A stretch of DNA of 45,286 nucleotides, from NCBI GenBank assembly GCA_024279685.1, contig JAJRRI010000150.1, positions 1-45,286 on the forward strand, given 5' to 3'. The stretch is from Verrucomicrobiota bacterium (GTDB lineage Bacteria; Verrucomicrobiota; Kiritimatiellia; Kiritimatiellales; Pontiellaceae). A model generated the notes under the pieces. The model searched no databases and was not told the DNA's origin. It saw nothing but the letters and a program-made list of their open reading frames with translations. This document shows positions 9,283 to 18,348 of the stretch, one piece after another. The position numbers and the translations under genes were made by a program. Position 1 is the stretch's first letter; each line of letters opens with the position of its first letter.

Positions 9283-12200
9283 TTATAGATTTAGAAGTTC
9301 CTGAACATCTTCCCATGAGAGCTTTTGCATTACTTGCTCATCGGTGGTGAGTGTGGCATCGATGATGCCTTGCTTACGGCGTTGCATTTCGACGACTTTG
9401 TCTTCAACGGTGCCTTTGGTGACGAGCTTCACACTGTAGACGGTGCGTTTCTGTCCAATACGGTGGGCACGGTCGGTAGCCTGCGCCTCGACGGCGGGAT
9501 TCCACCAGGGGTCGAAGTGAATCACCATATCGGCTCCGGTAAGGTTGAGGCCAGTTCCCCCTGCTTTAAGGCTCATGAGGAAGACCGGGATCGTGTGGTC
9601 TTTATTAAACTTTTTAACCACGGATTGGCGGTCTTTAGTGCTGCCATCGAGATAGCAATATTTCAAATTACGCGCATCCATTTCCTTCTTAAGGATCGCA
9701 AGCATGGAGGTAAATTGACTGAAAACTAACACCCGGTGCTTGCTGTCGAGTGCTTCGTTCAGTAATTCGAAGAAGAGCTCCATTTTAGCGGAAGGATGCT
9801 TACTCTTAATTCCATCGAGCTTAAGTAAATCGATGTGACAGCAGGTTTGTCGAAGCCGCAGGAGTGTCTTGAGAATCTCCATTCGAGATTTATTAAACCC
9901 TTTTTTCTCCACCATGCTGCTAATTTTTTCTTTAGAGTCTGCGAGCAGCTGGGAATAGACTTTGTGCTGATCTTGCGTCAGCTTGCACGACGCAATGCGT
10001 TCGATCTTCGGCGGTAAATCTTTTGCCACATGTTTCTTTAGACGACGAAGCAGAAACGGGTGTAACTTGCGGCGAAGTTTAGCCTGCATATAATCACCTG
10101 CGGCGCCGCCCGTAAGAATTGGAAGCTCGTAGAATTCACGAAAATCCTTATGGCTTCCGAGATAACCCGGCATCAGAAAATCCATAATTGACCAAAGATC
10201 AGCCACGCCATTTTCGATCGGTGTACCGGTGAGGACCAACCGTTGTTCGGCTTTGATCTTTTTCGCGGCTAAAGCATTTTGGGTGGAGTGGTTCTTAATA
10301 TGCTGCGCCTCGTCGAGAATGGCTATAGAATAGGTATATTCCAAATGCTTCTCAATATCCCGCCGCATAAGTGCATAGGAGGTGATGACTATATCGACTT
10401 TCTCGACCCGCTTCCATCTGCGGTGGCGGTCGGGGCCATGTAGCAGCACGACGCTCAGGTTGGGCGTAAATTTGGCTGCCTCTTCCTTCCAGTTTTCCAC
10501 CAAGCTGGTTGGACAAACGATCAGAACCGGCTTCCCCCGATGCTCTACATCGGCGCGACCCAACTGAATCCAGGCTAAGGTTTGAATGGTTTTCCCCAAC
10601 CCCATTTCGTCGGCGAGAATCCCGCAAAAGGAGCGCTTTTCTAGAAAGCGAAGCCAGTTTACTCCTTCGTGCTGATACGCCCGGAGCGTCCCGTTCAGAT
10701 GAGGACTGAGTTCGACGGGTTCGACCGACTCCTGCTCGTTTTGCTGGCGAGCCTTTTCGAGCCAAGAAGGCGTTGCCTCAATATCGATGCCGGCGAGCGA
10801 TTCTAGCGAAGATTCCACATAGCTGCTGTAAATGCTACTCATGCGGAAGGAGCCCGGCAGGACGCCCTCGCCGACGGCGCAGTCCTCGAAAATCTCGCGG
10901 GCCTGCTGGATGGCATCGGCATCCAGCAGAATTGTCCGGCCATTGCGCTCAATGAACGAGTCCCCGGCCGTCAACGCACGTTGGATCTCGCGTTCTGAAA
11001 TCGTACTCGTTCCCACTTCATAGTCGTAGCCTACATCGAAGTAGTCGGTTGATCCCGTTTCGTCGACACGAATAACCGCTTTGACAGAATTGATATTTTC
11101 GACAAACGGCTTGATGCGCCCTTCCAGCTCGACGGTCCAACCCATGCGACGAATGCGTGGCACGCCGCTACCGAGAAAGTTGAGCACTTCGCGCGGTCCA
11201 ACAATATTTGTAAGTGTATCCCCCGCTCGCCCGGTAAAACCAACGACTTCTAACCGCTGAACGGCCCGTTTTTCCGAAGCCATATTACGGATCCGGTAGC
11301 GCAACAGGTCGCGGGGGTCGGGAATGGCAAAGTTTCCCTGCATATCGGCACGACCCGCAACAAGATCGATTTTATTGCTATAGCAGGCGTAGAGTGTCGC
11401 GGAAAGCGAGGCCGGACTTCCTTTGAGTAAGAGGCGAAACTTGGGCTTAGCCGGTTTCATGAAGAAGAGGTCCCGCGTGAGGGTACTGCGCACCGGCATG
11501 AGCTGTTCGATCTGAACAAGATCGGTTACTAGGAAAGAAGGAACGTCCTTGCGTGGAATGGAGACCCGTTCGCGATAGATGGCGCGGAGCGAGCGCGGCA
11601 AAAATGTGCTGAGCGGCCAAAATTGGTCGGCGTAAAAAACCCAACCTAACGTATCTCCAACCACATAAAAAGGAGCCGGCGCGGCCTCTTCTTCCGAAAA
11701 TTCGGTATGAAGCTCCAGCAAGAGTTCGCCGTTCTCTCGATCGAGATCCATCTCCACCTCAGAATTAACCGGACCAGCATGTACCGGAATCCCCTTCGAA
11801 CGGCTGAGTTGATGAATTGATTTCCCGGTATGCCCCCGTAGTACATGGATCAACTCCTGCGTCGAAAGAAATTGCGAGCTGCGGAGCGAGCCTCCCGAGG
11901 CTTCTTCTAAAATATGGAGAATTTTTTCATCGCGATGGGTGAAGGAAAAGGGCGTGACGATCGAAACCTCACCCACCGGCGTGCGCTTGCCGGAAACTTC
12001 GATGAAAATTCCAACCTCGATTTTCCCAACCAGTACCTGCTTCTGCCAGTTTTCGTTCAGTTCCACGATCAAATGGGCCGGAACAGCCTGCGGGTCAGAT
12101 TTCTTCACGCACTTGATCCGCTTGCCTTTGGCTGCTTTTTCCATGCGTTTGACCTGGCGTTCAGCATGGGCTTTTTCCTCCGCCGAGGGCCCGGCTGTCA

Positions 12201-12486
12201 TTCGAATGATCTCCATCCCCATCGCCACCAAATGCGAACAAATCAAGCCACGGTCCTGATTATCGCGACAAGGGCAGAGGTTCTCAGGATACTCCCCTGA
12301 TTTCGGCACCTTAAAACGCGAACGCAGTCCGCGCGGGCCGAGGTTGAGTATGCCCACAACCAGCGGATGCTCATAGGTGATTTTTTCCACTACGCCGCGG
12401 ACAAACAACGACTTACCGTCGCGAAAGGCACGCCAGCCGGCCCAATCCTTAAGGTCATTTTCTGTAAATGGAACTTTATCACCCAT
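9283..12486 (-). CDS. SWIM zinc-finger SNF2-family helicase
   Basis: 1067 residues. An N-terminal SWIM zinc finger is visible as Cys71-x-Cys73 ... Cys83-x-His85. A long middle region (about 100-590) has no motif I recognise. It is followed by a complete SNF2 ATPase: DEMGLGKT (Walker A, Lys about 632), LDEAQHIKN (motif II, about 722), LVLTGTPIEN (motif III), PFLLRRLKKHV, VLVFSQFTSML (IV), SLKAGGTGLNLTGAD (V) and QATDRAHRIGQ (VI). Such enzymes translocate on double-stranded DNA and remodel protein-DNA complexes; the exact target is unknown. It is the first gene of the minus-strand run and its stop touches the VTC start. A functional link to the polyphosphate/CotH genes is not obvious and may just be shared transcription. 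Confidence 0.9.
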   Translation of the reverse strand: MGDKVPFTENDLKDWAGWRAFRDGKSLFVRGVVEKITYEHPLVVGILNLGPRGLRSRFKVPKSGEYPENLCPCRDNQDRGLICSHLVAMGMEIIRMTAGPSAEEKAHAERQVKRMEKAAKGKRIKCVKKSDPQAVPAHLIVELNENWQKQVLVGKIEVGIFIEVSGKRTPVGEVSIVTPFSFTHRDEKILHILEEASGGSLRSSQFLSTQELIHVLRGHTGKSIHQLSRSKGIPVHAGPVNSEVEMDLDRENGELLLELHTEFSEEEAAPAPFYVVGDTLGWVFYADQFWPLSTFLPRSLRAIYRERVSIPRKDVPSFLVTDLVQIEQLMPVRSTLTRDLFFMKPAKPKFRLLLKGSPASLSATLYACYSNKIDLVAGRADMQGNFAIPDPRDLLRYRIRNMASEKRAVQRLEVVGFTGRAGDTLTNIVGPREVLNFLGSGVPRIRRMGWTVELEGRIKPFVENINSVKAVIRVDETGSTDYFDVGYDYEVGTSTISEREIQRALTAGDSFIERNGRTILLDADAIQQAREIFEDCAVGEGVLPGSFRMSSIYSSYVESSLESLAGIDIEATPSWLEKARQQNEQESVEPVELSPHLNGTLRAYQHEGVNWLRFLEKRSFCGILADEMGLGKTIQTLAWIQLGRADVEHRGKPVLIVCPTSLVENWKEEAAKFTPNLSVVLLHGPDRHRRWKRVEKVDIVITSYALMRRDIEKHLEYTYSIAILDEAQHIKNHSTQNALAAKKIKAEQRLVLTGTPIENGVADLWSIMDFLMPGYLGSHKDFREFYELPILTGGAAGDYMQAKLRRKLHPFLLRRLKKHVAKDLPPKIERIASCKLTQDQHKVYSQLLADSKEKISSMVEKKGFNKSRMEILKTLLRLRQTCCHIDLLKLDGIKSKHPSAKMELFFELLNEALDSKHRVLVFSQFTSMLAILKKEMDARNLKYCYLDGSTKDRQSVVKKFNKDHTIPVFLMSLKAGGTGLNLTGADMVIHFDPWWNPAVEAQATDRAHRIGQKRTVYSVKLVTKGTVEDKVVEMQRRKQGIIDATLTTDEQVMQKLSWEDVQELLNL

Positions 12487-12565
12487 GCAATGAGATCCTG
12501 CCTAATCATTAAAAATAGGTTCCAGTATCTCCAATTAGCGTAAATAAATCCATACTAAACCCTAT

Positions 12566-12590
12566 CTTTCTCTTAAATTTAAAGAAAAAG
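12566..12590. promoter_or_regulatory. AT-rich palindrome between the divergent helicase and panD genes
   Basis: A 25-bp near-palindrome centred on AAATTT (left arm CTTTCTC.., right arm ..GAAAAAG) lies in the 206-bp divergent spacer. It could be an operator or part of an AT-rich promoter for the minus-strand operon. It is the only conspicuous symmetry in the spacer, but symmetry in AT-rich DNA can arise by chance. Confidence 0.25.
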
Positions 12591-12635
12591 CTAAAAATCG
12601 AACCCTATTCATGATTAATCGAATCAAACAATGGG

Positions 12636-12664
12636 TTGACGCATGCAGACGGCAGGCACAAGAT
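12636..12664 (+). promoter_or_regulatory. Probable sigma-70 promoter for panD
   Basis: TTGACG at 12636-12641 and CAAGAT at 12659-12664 are separated by 17 bp, 28 bp upstream of the panD ATG. The -35 matches consensus at five of six positions; the -10 is weaker. Confidence 0.45.
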
Positions 12665-12692
12665 GCGCCGCTTTGAAACTTGAGGTCATTCC

Positions 12693-13043
12693 ATGCAACG
12701 GATCATGAAAAAATCTAAAATACACACCGCCACCATAACGGGGCTGGAGCTGTATTATGAAGGAAGCGTTACCATCGATCGTGACCTGCTCGAAAAGGCC
12801 GACATACTGCCCGGCGAGCAGGTGCAACTCGTTAACCTCAACAACGGAAATCGCCTCGTCACCTATACCATCTCCGGCGAACGCGGTACAGGCGTGATTG
12901 AACTCAACGGGCCTGCTGCGCGGTGCGCAGCCATCGGCGACAAGGTGATCATCATATCCTACGGTAACTACGACGATGCGGACGCCAAGGCTCTCGCACC
13001 GATCGTTGTCTTCGTTGATGAAAATAACCGCGCCCGAAAATGA
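12693..13043 (+). CDS. panD: Aspartate 1-decarboxylase proenzyme
   Basis: 116 residues. PanD decarboxylates L-aspartate to beta-alanine for pantothenate and coenzyme A. It is made as a proenzyme that cleaves itself at Gly-Ser to leave a pyruvoyl cofactor on the new N-terminus. The cleavage site is seen as YYEGS, with Gly24-Ser25 exactly as in the E. coli enzyme. Lys9, Arg54 and Tyr58 are also conserved in register. The start (MQRIMKKSK) matches the family start position. The C-terminus is a little shorter than in E. coli (126 residues). The stop overlaps the next start by 4 nt (ATGA at 13040), so the two genes are translationally coupled. No other pantothenate gene is nearby. Confidence 0.95.
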   Translation: MQRIMKKSKIHTATITGLELYYEGSVTIDRDLLEKADILPGEQVQLVNLNNGNRLVTYTISGERGTGVIELNGPAARCAAIGDKVIIISYGNYDDADAKALAPIVVFVDENNRARK

Positions 13044-14185
13044 ACGATTATCTTTATCAGCGAACCAACCACTATTTCGGCCAGCTGGCCTCCGGCACCG
13101 AAAAGTGTGGTATGGAAGAACTCAAGGCGCTAGGGGCCACCCATATTAAACCCGGCTATCTCGGGGCTTTCTTTTGTGCTAATCCGCGCACCATCTACGA
13201 TATAGTCTACCGCACCCGTATCTTCTCACGCATCCTTGCCCCATTGATGGTCTTCGACTGCCACTCCGAGAAATATCTCTATAAAACCGCACAAAATATC
13301 GACTGGACCGACTTCCTAACACTCACCAAAACCTTCGCGATCACCTCCAACGTCGCGGACAGCAACATCACCCACTCGCAATACGCCGGGCAAATTTTAA
13401 AAGATGCTATTGTCGATCAATTTCGCGATAAGACCGGCGAGCGTCCCAACGTCGACAAGTACAATCCCGACCTCCAGCTCAACCTCTATATTCACGAAAA
13501 TAAAGCCCGAATCAGCGTCGATCTCGGGGGCGGCTCGCTACACAAACGCGGCTACCGCACCGAATCGGTCGAAGCCCCTATGCAGGAAACACTCGCCGCC
13601 ATCATCCTCCAACTCTCCGGCTGGAACGGCGAACGCCCGCTTCACGATCCCTTCTGCGGTTCAGGCACGCTGCTCTGCGAAGCTCTCATGAAGCAGTGCC
13701 ACATTCCCGCCGCCTATTTACGGCATAAATTTGGTTTCTTACGCCTGCCCGACTTCGATGCGGCCGTTTGGAATCAGGTAAAAACGAAAGCCAATGGCGA
13801 AATTCGCGAAATACCCGATGAATTGATCAAAGGAAGCGATATTTCCCCTGAGGCCTTGAAAGCCGTTCGCACCAACCGCGCCAATCTTCCCGACGCTGGA
13901 AACATCAAAGTACGCCGTGCCGATTTCCGCAGCTTAGAAGGGTTTGAAAATACAACCCTCATCACCAATCCACCTTACGGGATTCGTCTGGGCGACAAAG
14001 AAGGGACCGCCATCCTACTCAAAGAATTCGGCGATTTCCTCAAACAAAAATGCACCGGATGCTCCGCCTTCATCTACTACGGCGATACCACGCTCGTGAA
14101 GAAGCTCGGGCTCAAGCCCGAATGGAAACACCCTCTGCGTAGCGGCGGACTCGACGGCGTGCTCTGTAAATACGAGCTATACTGA
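13040..14185 (+). CDS. THUMP-domain class I SAM-dependent RNA methyltransferase (RlmL/YpsC-like)
   Basis: 381 residues. The N-terminal ~170 residues form a ferredoxin-like/THUMP RNA-binding region (ending RISVDLGGGSLHKRGYR). A Rossmann methyltransferase domain follows, with DPFCGSGTLL (motif I, from Asp203) and NPPYG (motif IV, from Asn310). The NPPY motif indicates methylation of an exocyclic base nitrogen. The family includes the N-terminal half of E. coli RlmL (23S rRNA m2G2445) and B. subtilis YpsC. This is the single-domain version without the RlmK half. The exact nucleotide is inferred from the family. The gene is coupled to panD by an ATGA overlap and ends about 65 bp before a terminator shared with rpoD. 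Confidence 0.85.
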   Translation: MNDYLYQRTNHYFGQLASGTEKCGMEELKALGATHIKPGYLGAFFCANPRTIYDIVYRTRIFSRILAPLMVFDCHSEKYLYKTAQNIDWTDFLTLTKTFAITSNVADSNITHSQYAGQILKDAIVDQFRDKTGERPNVDKYNPDLQLNLYIHENKARISVDLGGGSLHKRGYRTESVEAPMQETLAAIILQLSGWNGERPLHDPFCGSGTLLCEALMKQCHIPAAYLRHKFGFLRLPDFDAAVWNQVKTKANGEIREIPDELIKGSDISPEALKAVRTNRANLPDAGNIKVRRADFRSLEGFENTTLITNPPYGIRLGDKEGTAILLKEFGDFLKQKCTGCSAFIYYGDTTLVKKLGLKPEWKHPLRSGGLDGVLCKYELY

Positions 14186-14249
14186 CCTTCTCGGTACAGA
14201 ATACGACGCCCCCTGCTCCGCCAAAAGAATCTCCTTAAACAAAAACAAA

Positions 14250-14276
14250 AAAACCGCCGCAAAGTGCGACGGTTTT
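14250..14276 (-). terminator. Rho-independent terminator of rpoD (possibly bidirectional)
   Basis: A 12-bp stem with one mismatch (14250-14261 / 14265-14276) and a 3-nt loop. On the minus strand it is followed by T7-G-T5, a good intrinsic terminator 24 nt after the rpoD stop. On the plus strand only four T follow, so termination of the methyltransferase mRNA would be weaker. Confidence 0.8.
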
Positions 14277-14299
14277 GAAGGGATACACTCTCGGAAAGC

Positions 14300-16408
14300 T
14301 TATTCGCCGTCGAGGAAGCCTTCCAACTTGCGGATACGGGTGGGGTGCCGCATTTTACGCAAGGCTTTGGCTTCGATCTGGCGAATCCGCTCGCGGGTCA
14401 CATTAAACTTACGGCCGACTTCCTCCAATGTGCGCGGATAACCATCGACCAATCCGAAGCGAAGCGTTAGCACTTCCTGCTCGCGGGCGGTTAGGGTTTC
14501 AAGTACGTACCCAATCTTTTCCTTGAGCAGGCTGAAAGCGGTCATCTCGTCTGGCTTTTCGGCCGCCTTGTCTTCAATGAAGTCGCCAAAGTGCGTGTCG
14601 TCACTATCCCCGATCGGGCTTTGCAACGAGATCGGCTGCTGGGCAATTTTCAGGATGGCACGAACGCGATCGACCGCCAATTCCATCTCGTCGGCTAATT
14701 CGTCCGGGGTAGCCTCACGGCCAAATTCCTGAAGCAACTGCTTCTGGATGCGCATTAGTTTGTTGATCGTCTCGATCCTGTGAACCGGAATACGAATGGT
14801 ACGAGCTTGGTCGGCAATCGAGCGAGTAATCGCCTGACGAATCCACCATGTGGCATAGGTACTGAACTTGTAGCCGCGGCGATACTCAAATTTTTCTACC
14901 GCCTTCATCAGTCCCATATTTCCTTCCTGAATGAGGTCGAGAAAGGAGAGACCTCGGTTGGTATATTTCTTGGCAATACTAATTACGAGGCGCAGGTTGG
15001 CCTCAATCATCTCGGTCTTGGCCTTGAGCCCCTTGCGGAGCCAGATGCGCAGATCCTTATATTGAAGCATGAATTCGCGGTGCTCAATTTGGAGATAGGA
15101 CTCCAGCTCGCGAACCTCCTTGCGGACGGCTCGTAGCTCAGCGACCGCACTTTTGGCACGGCTCTTCTTAAGGCGCGCCACCTCGTTGAGCAACGTTTCC
15201 ATTTTTTGGTGCTGCTTATCGACGTTGGGAATGATGTCTTCAATCGCCTTCTGTTTAAATTGCAGCTGCTTGAAATAGCCGGCCAAACGCTCCTGTGCCT
15301 TTTCGAACATTTGCGAAGCCTTCTTCTCTTCCGGGCTCCCCTTTTTAGCCTTCAGCTGGTCCTGGAAATATTTTAGCTTCAGCTCGCCGTTGCGCTCAAT
15401 GCCTCGGAGAACTTTCGGCAAATCGTTGAAATAGTCTTCGCGGCACTCGACATGTTTGTCGGAAATAATGCGGTCAAAGCGTTCTTTACCCCGCTCTAAC
15501 CGGTCGATCACTCCGAGATAGGCATCGGTTGCGCAACCGAGGCGATGGAACATGCCCGTGGTAGCGATTTCGGCTTCCTCGATTCGCTTGGAGATCTCGA
15601 CCTCCTGCTCGCGGGTAAGCAACGGAACCTGCCCCATTTGTTTAAGGTACATCCGAACGGGGTCGTCGAGTACATCACTACGAGCATTCTGCTTGTCGGC
15701 CTGTTCCTTTTCCATACGGGCTTGATATTCTTCGACATCGTCCTGGCGAATAATGTCGATTTCCATGCTTTGCAGCAGAGCGACCACCTTGTCGATATCT
15801 TCCACCACCACCATATCTTCCGGAAAGGCTTCGTTAATATCCTCGAAGGTTAAGAAACCGTGATCGGAGGCCAGTGCCATCAGCTCTTTGATTCGATCGT
15901 TGCGTTCCTCTCGATCCATCCGGGAAACCGCATTCAATCCCTCGACCGCCGCCGCAAGTTCAGCGTCACCGCTCTTCGTGGCCTTCTTCCTGGCGGGCAT
16001 TTTCTTGGCCGGAGCCTTCTTCGCCGCAGATTTCTTTGCGGGGGCTTTCTTGGCCGCCTTCTTCTTGGCCACCTTTTTAACCGCTTTCGGCTCCACTTTT
16101 TTTCCAGGGGCTGCCGCTTGCTTCATCATTCTCACAGGAGCCTCCTCTTTAACCGAGGCTTTCATCACCTTCTTCGAGACCGTTTTTTTAGCCGGGGCTT
16201 TCTTGGTTGAGGTCTTTTTAGCGGGTGCTTTCTTAGCTACCGTTTTTTCAGGAGCCTTTTTAACGGGCGCTTTCTTGGCAGGGGCTTTCTTAGCTACCGT
16301 TTTTTTAGGAGCCTTCTTTGCCGGAGCCTTTTTAGCGGGCGCTTTTTTGGCCGGGGCTTTTTTAGTCGATTTCTTCTTTGCAACGGTCTTCTTTTTCGCA
16401 GTAGCCAT
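14300..16408 (-). CDS. rpoD: RNA polymerase primary sigma factor RpoD with Lys/Ala-rich N-terminal extension
   Basis: 702 residues from the ATG at 16408, chosen because AAGGAACTCC precedes it; upstream codons of the longer ORF lack a ribosome site. Residues 1 to about 145 are a low-complexity, histone H1-like tail of repeated AKKAPAKK-type units. Region 1.1 (about 172-225), region 1.2 ([18 protein letters not shown], about 248), a charged non-conserved insert, region 2 ([16 protein letters not shown] near 470; [12 protein letters not shown]), region 3 and region 4 (helix-turn-helix [17 protein letters not shown] near 670) follow in order. It directs core RNA polymerase to housekeeping promoters of -35/-10 type. 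The tail is about 145 residues longer than E. coli-type sigma-70 needs and is strongly basic, so it may bind DNA or be a spacer. Confidence 0.95.
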   Translation of the reverse strand: MATAKKKTVAKKKSTKKAPAKKAPAKKAPAKKAPKKTVAKKAPAKKAPVKKAPEKTVAKKAPAKKTSTKKAPAKKTVSKKVMKASVKEEAPVRMMKQAAAPGKKVEPKAVKKVAKKKAAKKAPAKKSAAKKAPAKKMPARKKATKSGDAELAAAVEGLNAVSRMDREERNDRIKELMALASDHGFLTFEDINEAFPEDMVVVEDIDKVVALLQSMEIDIIRQDDVEEYQARMEKEQADKQNARSDVLDDPVRMYLKQMGQVPLLTREQEVEISKRIEEAEIATTGMFHRLGCATDAYLGVIDRLERGKERFDRIISDKHVECREDYFNDLPKVLRGIERNGELKLKYFQDQLKAKKGSPEEKKASQMFEKAQERLAGYFKQLQFKQKAIEDIIPNVDKQHQKMETLLNEVARLKKSRAKSAVAELRAVRKEVRELESYLQIEHREFMLQYKDLRIWLRKGLKAKTEMIEANLRLVISIAKKYTNRGLSFLDLIQEGNMGLMKAVEKFEYRRGYKFSTYATWWIRQAITRSIADQARTIRIPVHRIETINKLMRIQKQLLQEFGREATPDELADEMELAVDRVRAILKIAQQPISLQSPIGDSDDTHFGDFIEDKAAEKPDEMTAFSLLKEKIGYVLETLTAREQEVLTLRFGLVDGYPRTLEEVGRKFNVTRERIRQIEAKALRKMRHPTRIRKLEGFLDGE

Positions 16409-16442
16409 GGAGTTCCTTTTTACAAAAATATACAGTTCACCT

Positions 16443-16448
16443 ATTATA
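16443..16448 (-). promoter_or_regulatory. -10 element of a probable rpoD promoter
   Basis: The minus strand reads a perfect TATAAT here, 35 bp before the rpoD start codon. No good TTGACA sits at the right spacing upstream (TGTTAT at 17 bp), so the -10 carries most of the support. Confidence 0.4.
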
Positions 16449-16566
16449 GCGGGGAAACCAAGGAAATAACAGTAAGAGCCGCCCACCCGTCAACGCTAAT
16501 TGATAAATTAATGAATCGAGCAGGATGTTTTGCCCCGAGAACATCTCTATGCTACATTCCGAGTTC

Positions 16567-17292
16567 ATGAATAAAGATAAACTCTATTCCGAATCGTTGG
16601 CTCATATTGCCAATTTTAACTTCGATGCGCACGTGGCCGATGTGTTTCCCGACATGATTGAACGCTCTGTTCCCGGGTACCGCGCCATCATCACCATGAT
16701 CGAGACACTGACGGAGCACTACGCCCAGCCCGACAGCACCCTCTACGACCTCGGATGCTCGCTCGGAGCCGCCACCCTCTCGATGCGCCGCGGCATCTCG
16801 GCCGATGGATGCCGGATTGTCTCGGTGGATAATTCAACCGCCATGACCAAACGCTGCCGAAAAGCGCTAGATCGAGACCTGTCCGATCCCCCGGTCGACG
16901 TGGTGTGCGACGATATTCGAAACGTAAAAATCAATAATGCCTCGGTCGTGGTGCTCAACTTCACCCTTCAGTTTATTCCACCGAAAGAACGGGCCCAACT
17001 CCTCGAAAAGATCCACAATGGAATGCGCCCCGGCGGCGTATTAATCCTTTCCGAAAAGGTGCGGTTCGCCGACGAACATCTAAACCATCTGCTGACCGAC
17101 ATTCACCATAATTTCAAGCGGGCGCATGGCTACTCCGACCTTGAAGTCAGCCAAAAACGTTCCGCGCTTGAGAATGTGCTCATTCCTGAAACCATTGCCA
17201 CCCACCGCGAACGGCTTATGCAAGCCGGCTTCTCCTCGGTCGATGTCTGGTTCCAATGCTTCAACTTCATGTCCATGCTCGCCGTAAAGTAG
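16567..17292 (+). CDS. cmoA: Carboxy-S-adenosyl-L-methionine synthase
   Basis: About 241 residues. CmoA converts SAM and prephenate to carboxy-SAM, the donor for tRNA wobble uridine-5-oxyacetic acid (cmo5U34). Strong family blocks are visible: VFPDMIERSVPGYRAII, YDLGCSLGAATLSMRR (SAM motif), VVVLNFTLQFIPP, HHNFKRAHGYSDLEVSQKRS and WFQCFNFMSM. The start at 16567 (MNKDKLYS) aligns with the E. coli start; ATGs at 16549 and an upstream in-frame start are possible but would add a non-homologous leader. cmoB follows after 9 nt, so both steps of the pathway are in one operon. The gene is divergent from rpoD. Confidence 0.95.
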   Translation: MNKDKLYSESLAHIANFNFDAHVADVFPDMIERSVPGYRAIITMIETLTEHYAQPDSTLYDLGCSLGAATLSMRRGISADGCRIVSVDNSTAMTKRCRKALDRDLSDPPVDVVCDDIRNVKINNASVVVLNFTLQFIPPKERAQLLEKIHNGMRPGGVLILSEKVRFADEHLNHLLTDIHHNFKRAHGYSDLEVSQKRSALENVLIPETIATHRERLMQAGFSSVDVWFQCFNFMSMLAVK

Positions 17293-17301
17293 AAGCCTCT
17301 C

Positions 17302-18255
17302 ATGAAAATTGATTACTCAGAATTTTTCAAACAACTTAAAGACTCGCCACTGGAACCGTGGATCGAGCTCCTGCCGGAACGCATCGCCCATGGCCTGCGC
17401 CATGAGCGCCACGGCCTGCTCTCGGAGTGGGAAAAGATTCTCGAACAACTTCCAAACCTTGAGAGTTCGTCAACTGAACTGAAAACCGACGTGCGGGTTA
17501 AGGGCGAAACCGACCCTCATCTGGAAGCGATGCTCAAACGATTCCACCCCTGGCGCAAAGGGCCGTATCACATTCACGGTGTGAACATCGATACCGAGTG
17601 GCGATCGGACTGGAAGTGGGATCGGGTCCGCCCACACCTCCAACCCCTCGAAGGCCGCACCGTTCTCGATGTGGGCTGCGGCAATGGATACCACTGCTGG
17701 CGAATGGCCGGCGAGGGCGCAAAGTTGGTGGTCGGCATCGATCCTTCCCCTATGTTTGTTTGTCAATTTTTCGCCATGAAGCATTTTATTCAAACCCCGC
17801 GCGCATGGGTGCTGCCACTCGGCATCGAGGATGTTCCCGATACGCCAGCCGTATTCGACACCGTTTTCTCTATGGGCGTGCTTTACCACCGCAAATCGCC
17901 GCTCGAACATATCGAACGGCTTAAATCACTCCTGCGCCCCGACGGAGAGCTCGTTATCGAAACACTGGTGGTCGATGGATCAGCGGGCGACACCCTCACC
18001 CCGAACGGACGCTACGCTAAAATGCGAAACGTCTGGTTCATCCCCACCGTCCAGACGTTGGAATACTGGATGCACCGTTGCGGTTTAACGAATATTCGAA
18101 CGGTAGACATCAACACCACGTCCACCGACGAACAGCGATCCACCGACTGGATGACCTTTGACTCGCTCCCCACCTTCCTCGACCCCGCCGATCCGTCTAA
18201 AACCATCGAAGGCCACCCCGCCCCTAAACGGGCCGTGGTGATTGCGACGGCGTAG
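17302..18255 (+). CDS. cmoB: tRNA U34 carboxymethyltransferase
   Basis: 317 residues, close to the 323 of E. coli CmoB. It transfers the carboxymethyl group of carboxy-SAM to 5-hydroxyuridine-34 of tRNAs, widening wobble decoding. The N-terminal helical part contains FHPWRKGPYHIHGVNIDTEW, and the methyltransferase domain has VLDVGCGNGYHCWRM (about 120-134), FSMGVLYHRKSPLEHI and FDSLPTFLDP. All are family hallmarks. It lies 9 nt after cmoA. The TAG stop at 18253-18255 falls inside the left arm of a dispersed palindromic repeat that starts at 18252, so the repeat may have supplied the stop. Confidence 0.95.
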   Translation: MKIDYSEFFKQLKDSPLEPWIELLPERIAHGLRHERHGLLSEWEKILEQLPNLESSSTELKTDVRVKGETDPHLEAMLKRFHPWRKGPYHIHGVNIDTEWRSDWKWDRVRPHLQPLEGRTVLDVGCGNGYHCWRMAGEGAKLVVGIDPSPMFVCQFFAMKHFIQTPRAWVLPLGIEDVPDTPAVFDTVFSMGVLYHRKSPLEHIERLKSLLRPDGELVIETLVVDGSAGDTLTPNGRYAKMRNVWFIPTVQTLEYWMHRCGLTNIRTVDINTTSTDEQRSTDWMTFDSLPTFLDPADPSKTIEGHPAPKRAVVIATA

Positions 18256-18323
18256 CGCGAAATTCCGTTTCGCGTTTCGACAGAATAGTACGTCCGAATA
18301 CTCGAAACAGAATTTCGAGCTAC
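18252..18323. repeat. Dispersed palindromic element, copy 1
   Basis: 21-nt arms at 18252-18272 and 18303-18323 (right arm CGAAACAGAATTTCGAGCTAC) are inverted repeats differing at two positions, with a 30-nt loop. The same right arm recurs at 25659-25679 and, with one change, at 31283-31303. The loop here differs from the other two copies. The element would form a long hairpin between cmoB and avtA. Confidence 0.8.
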
Positions 18324-18348
18324 GGGAATTGCCACGATGGTCCTTTTA

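Noticed and set aside
15888-16469. Hydrophobic repetitive plus-strand ORF opposite the rpoD tail
   Set aside because: Its AGAFLAG repeats are the reverse complement of the AKKAPAKK codons, so it is a low-complexity shadow.
18252-18323. Possible CRISPR repeat
   Set aside because: Copies are palindromic, single, kilobases apart and lack regular spacers; no cas genes are present.
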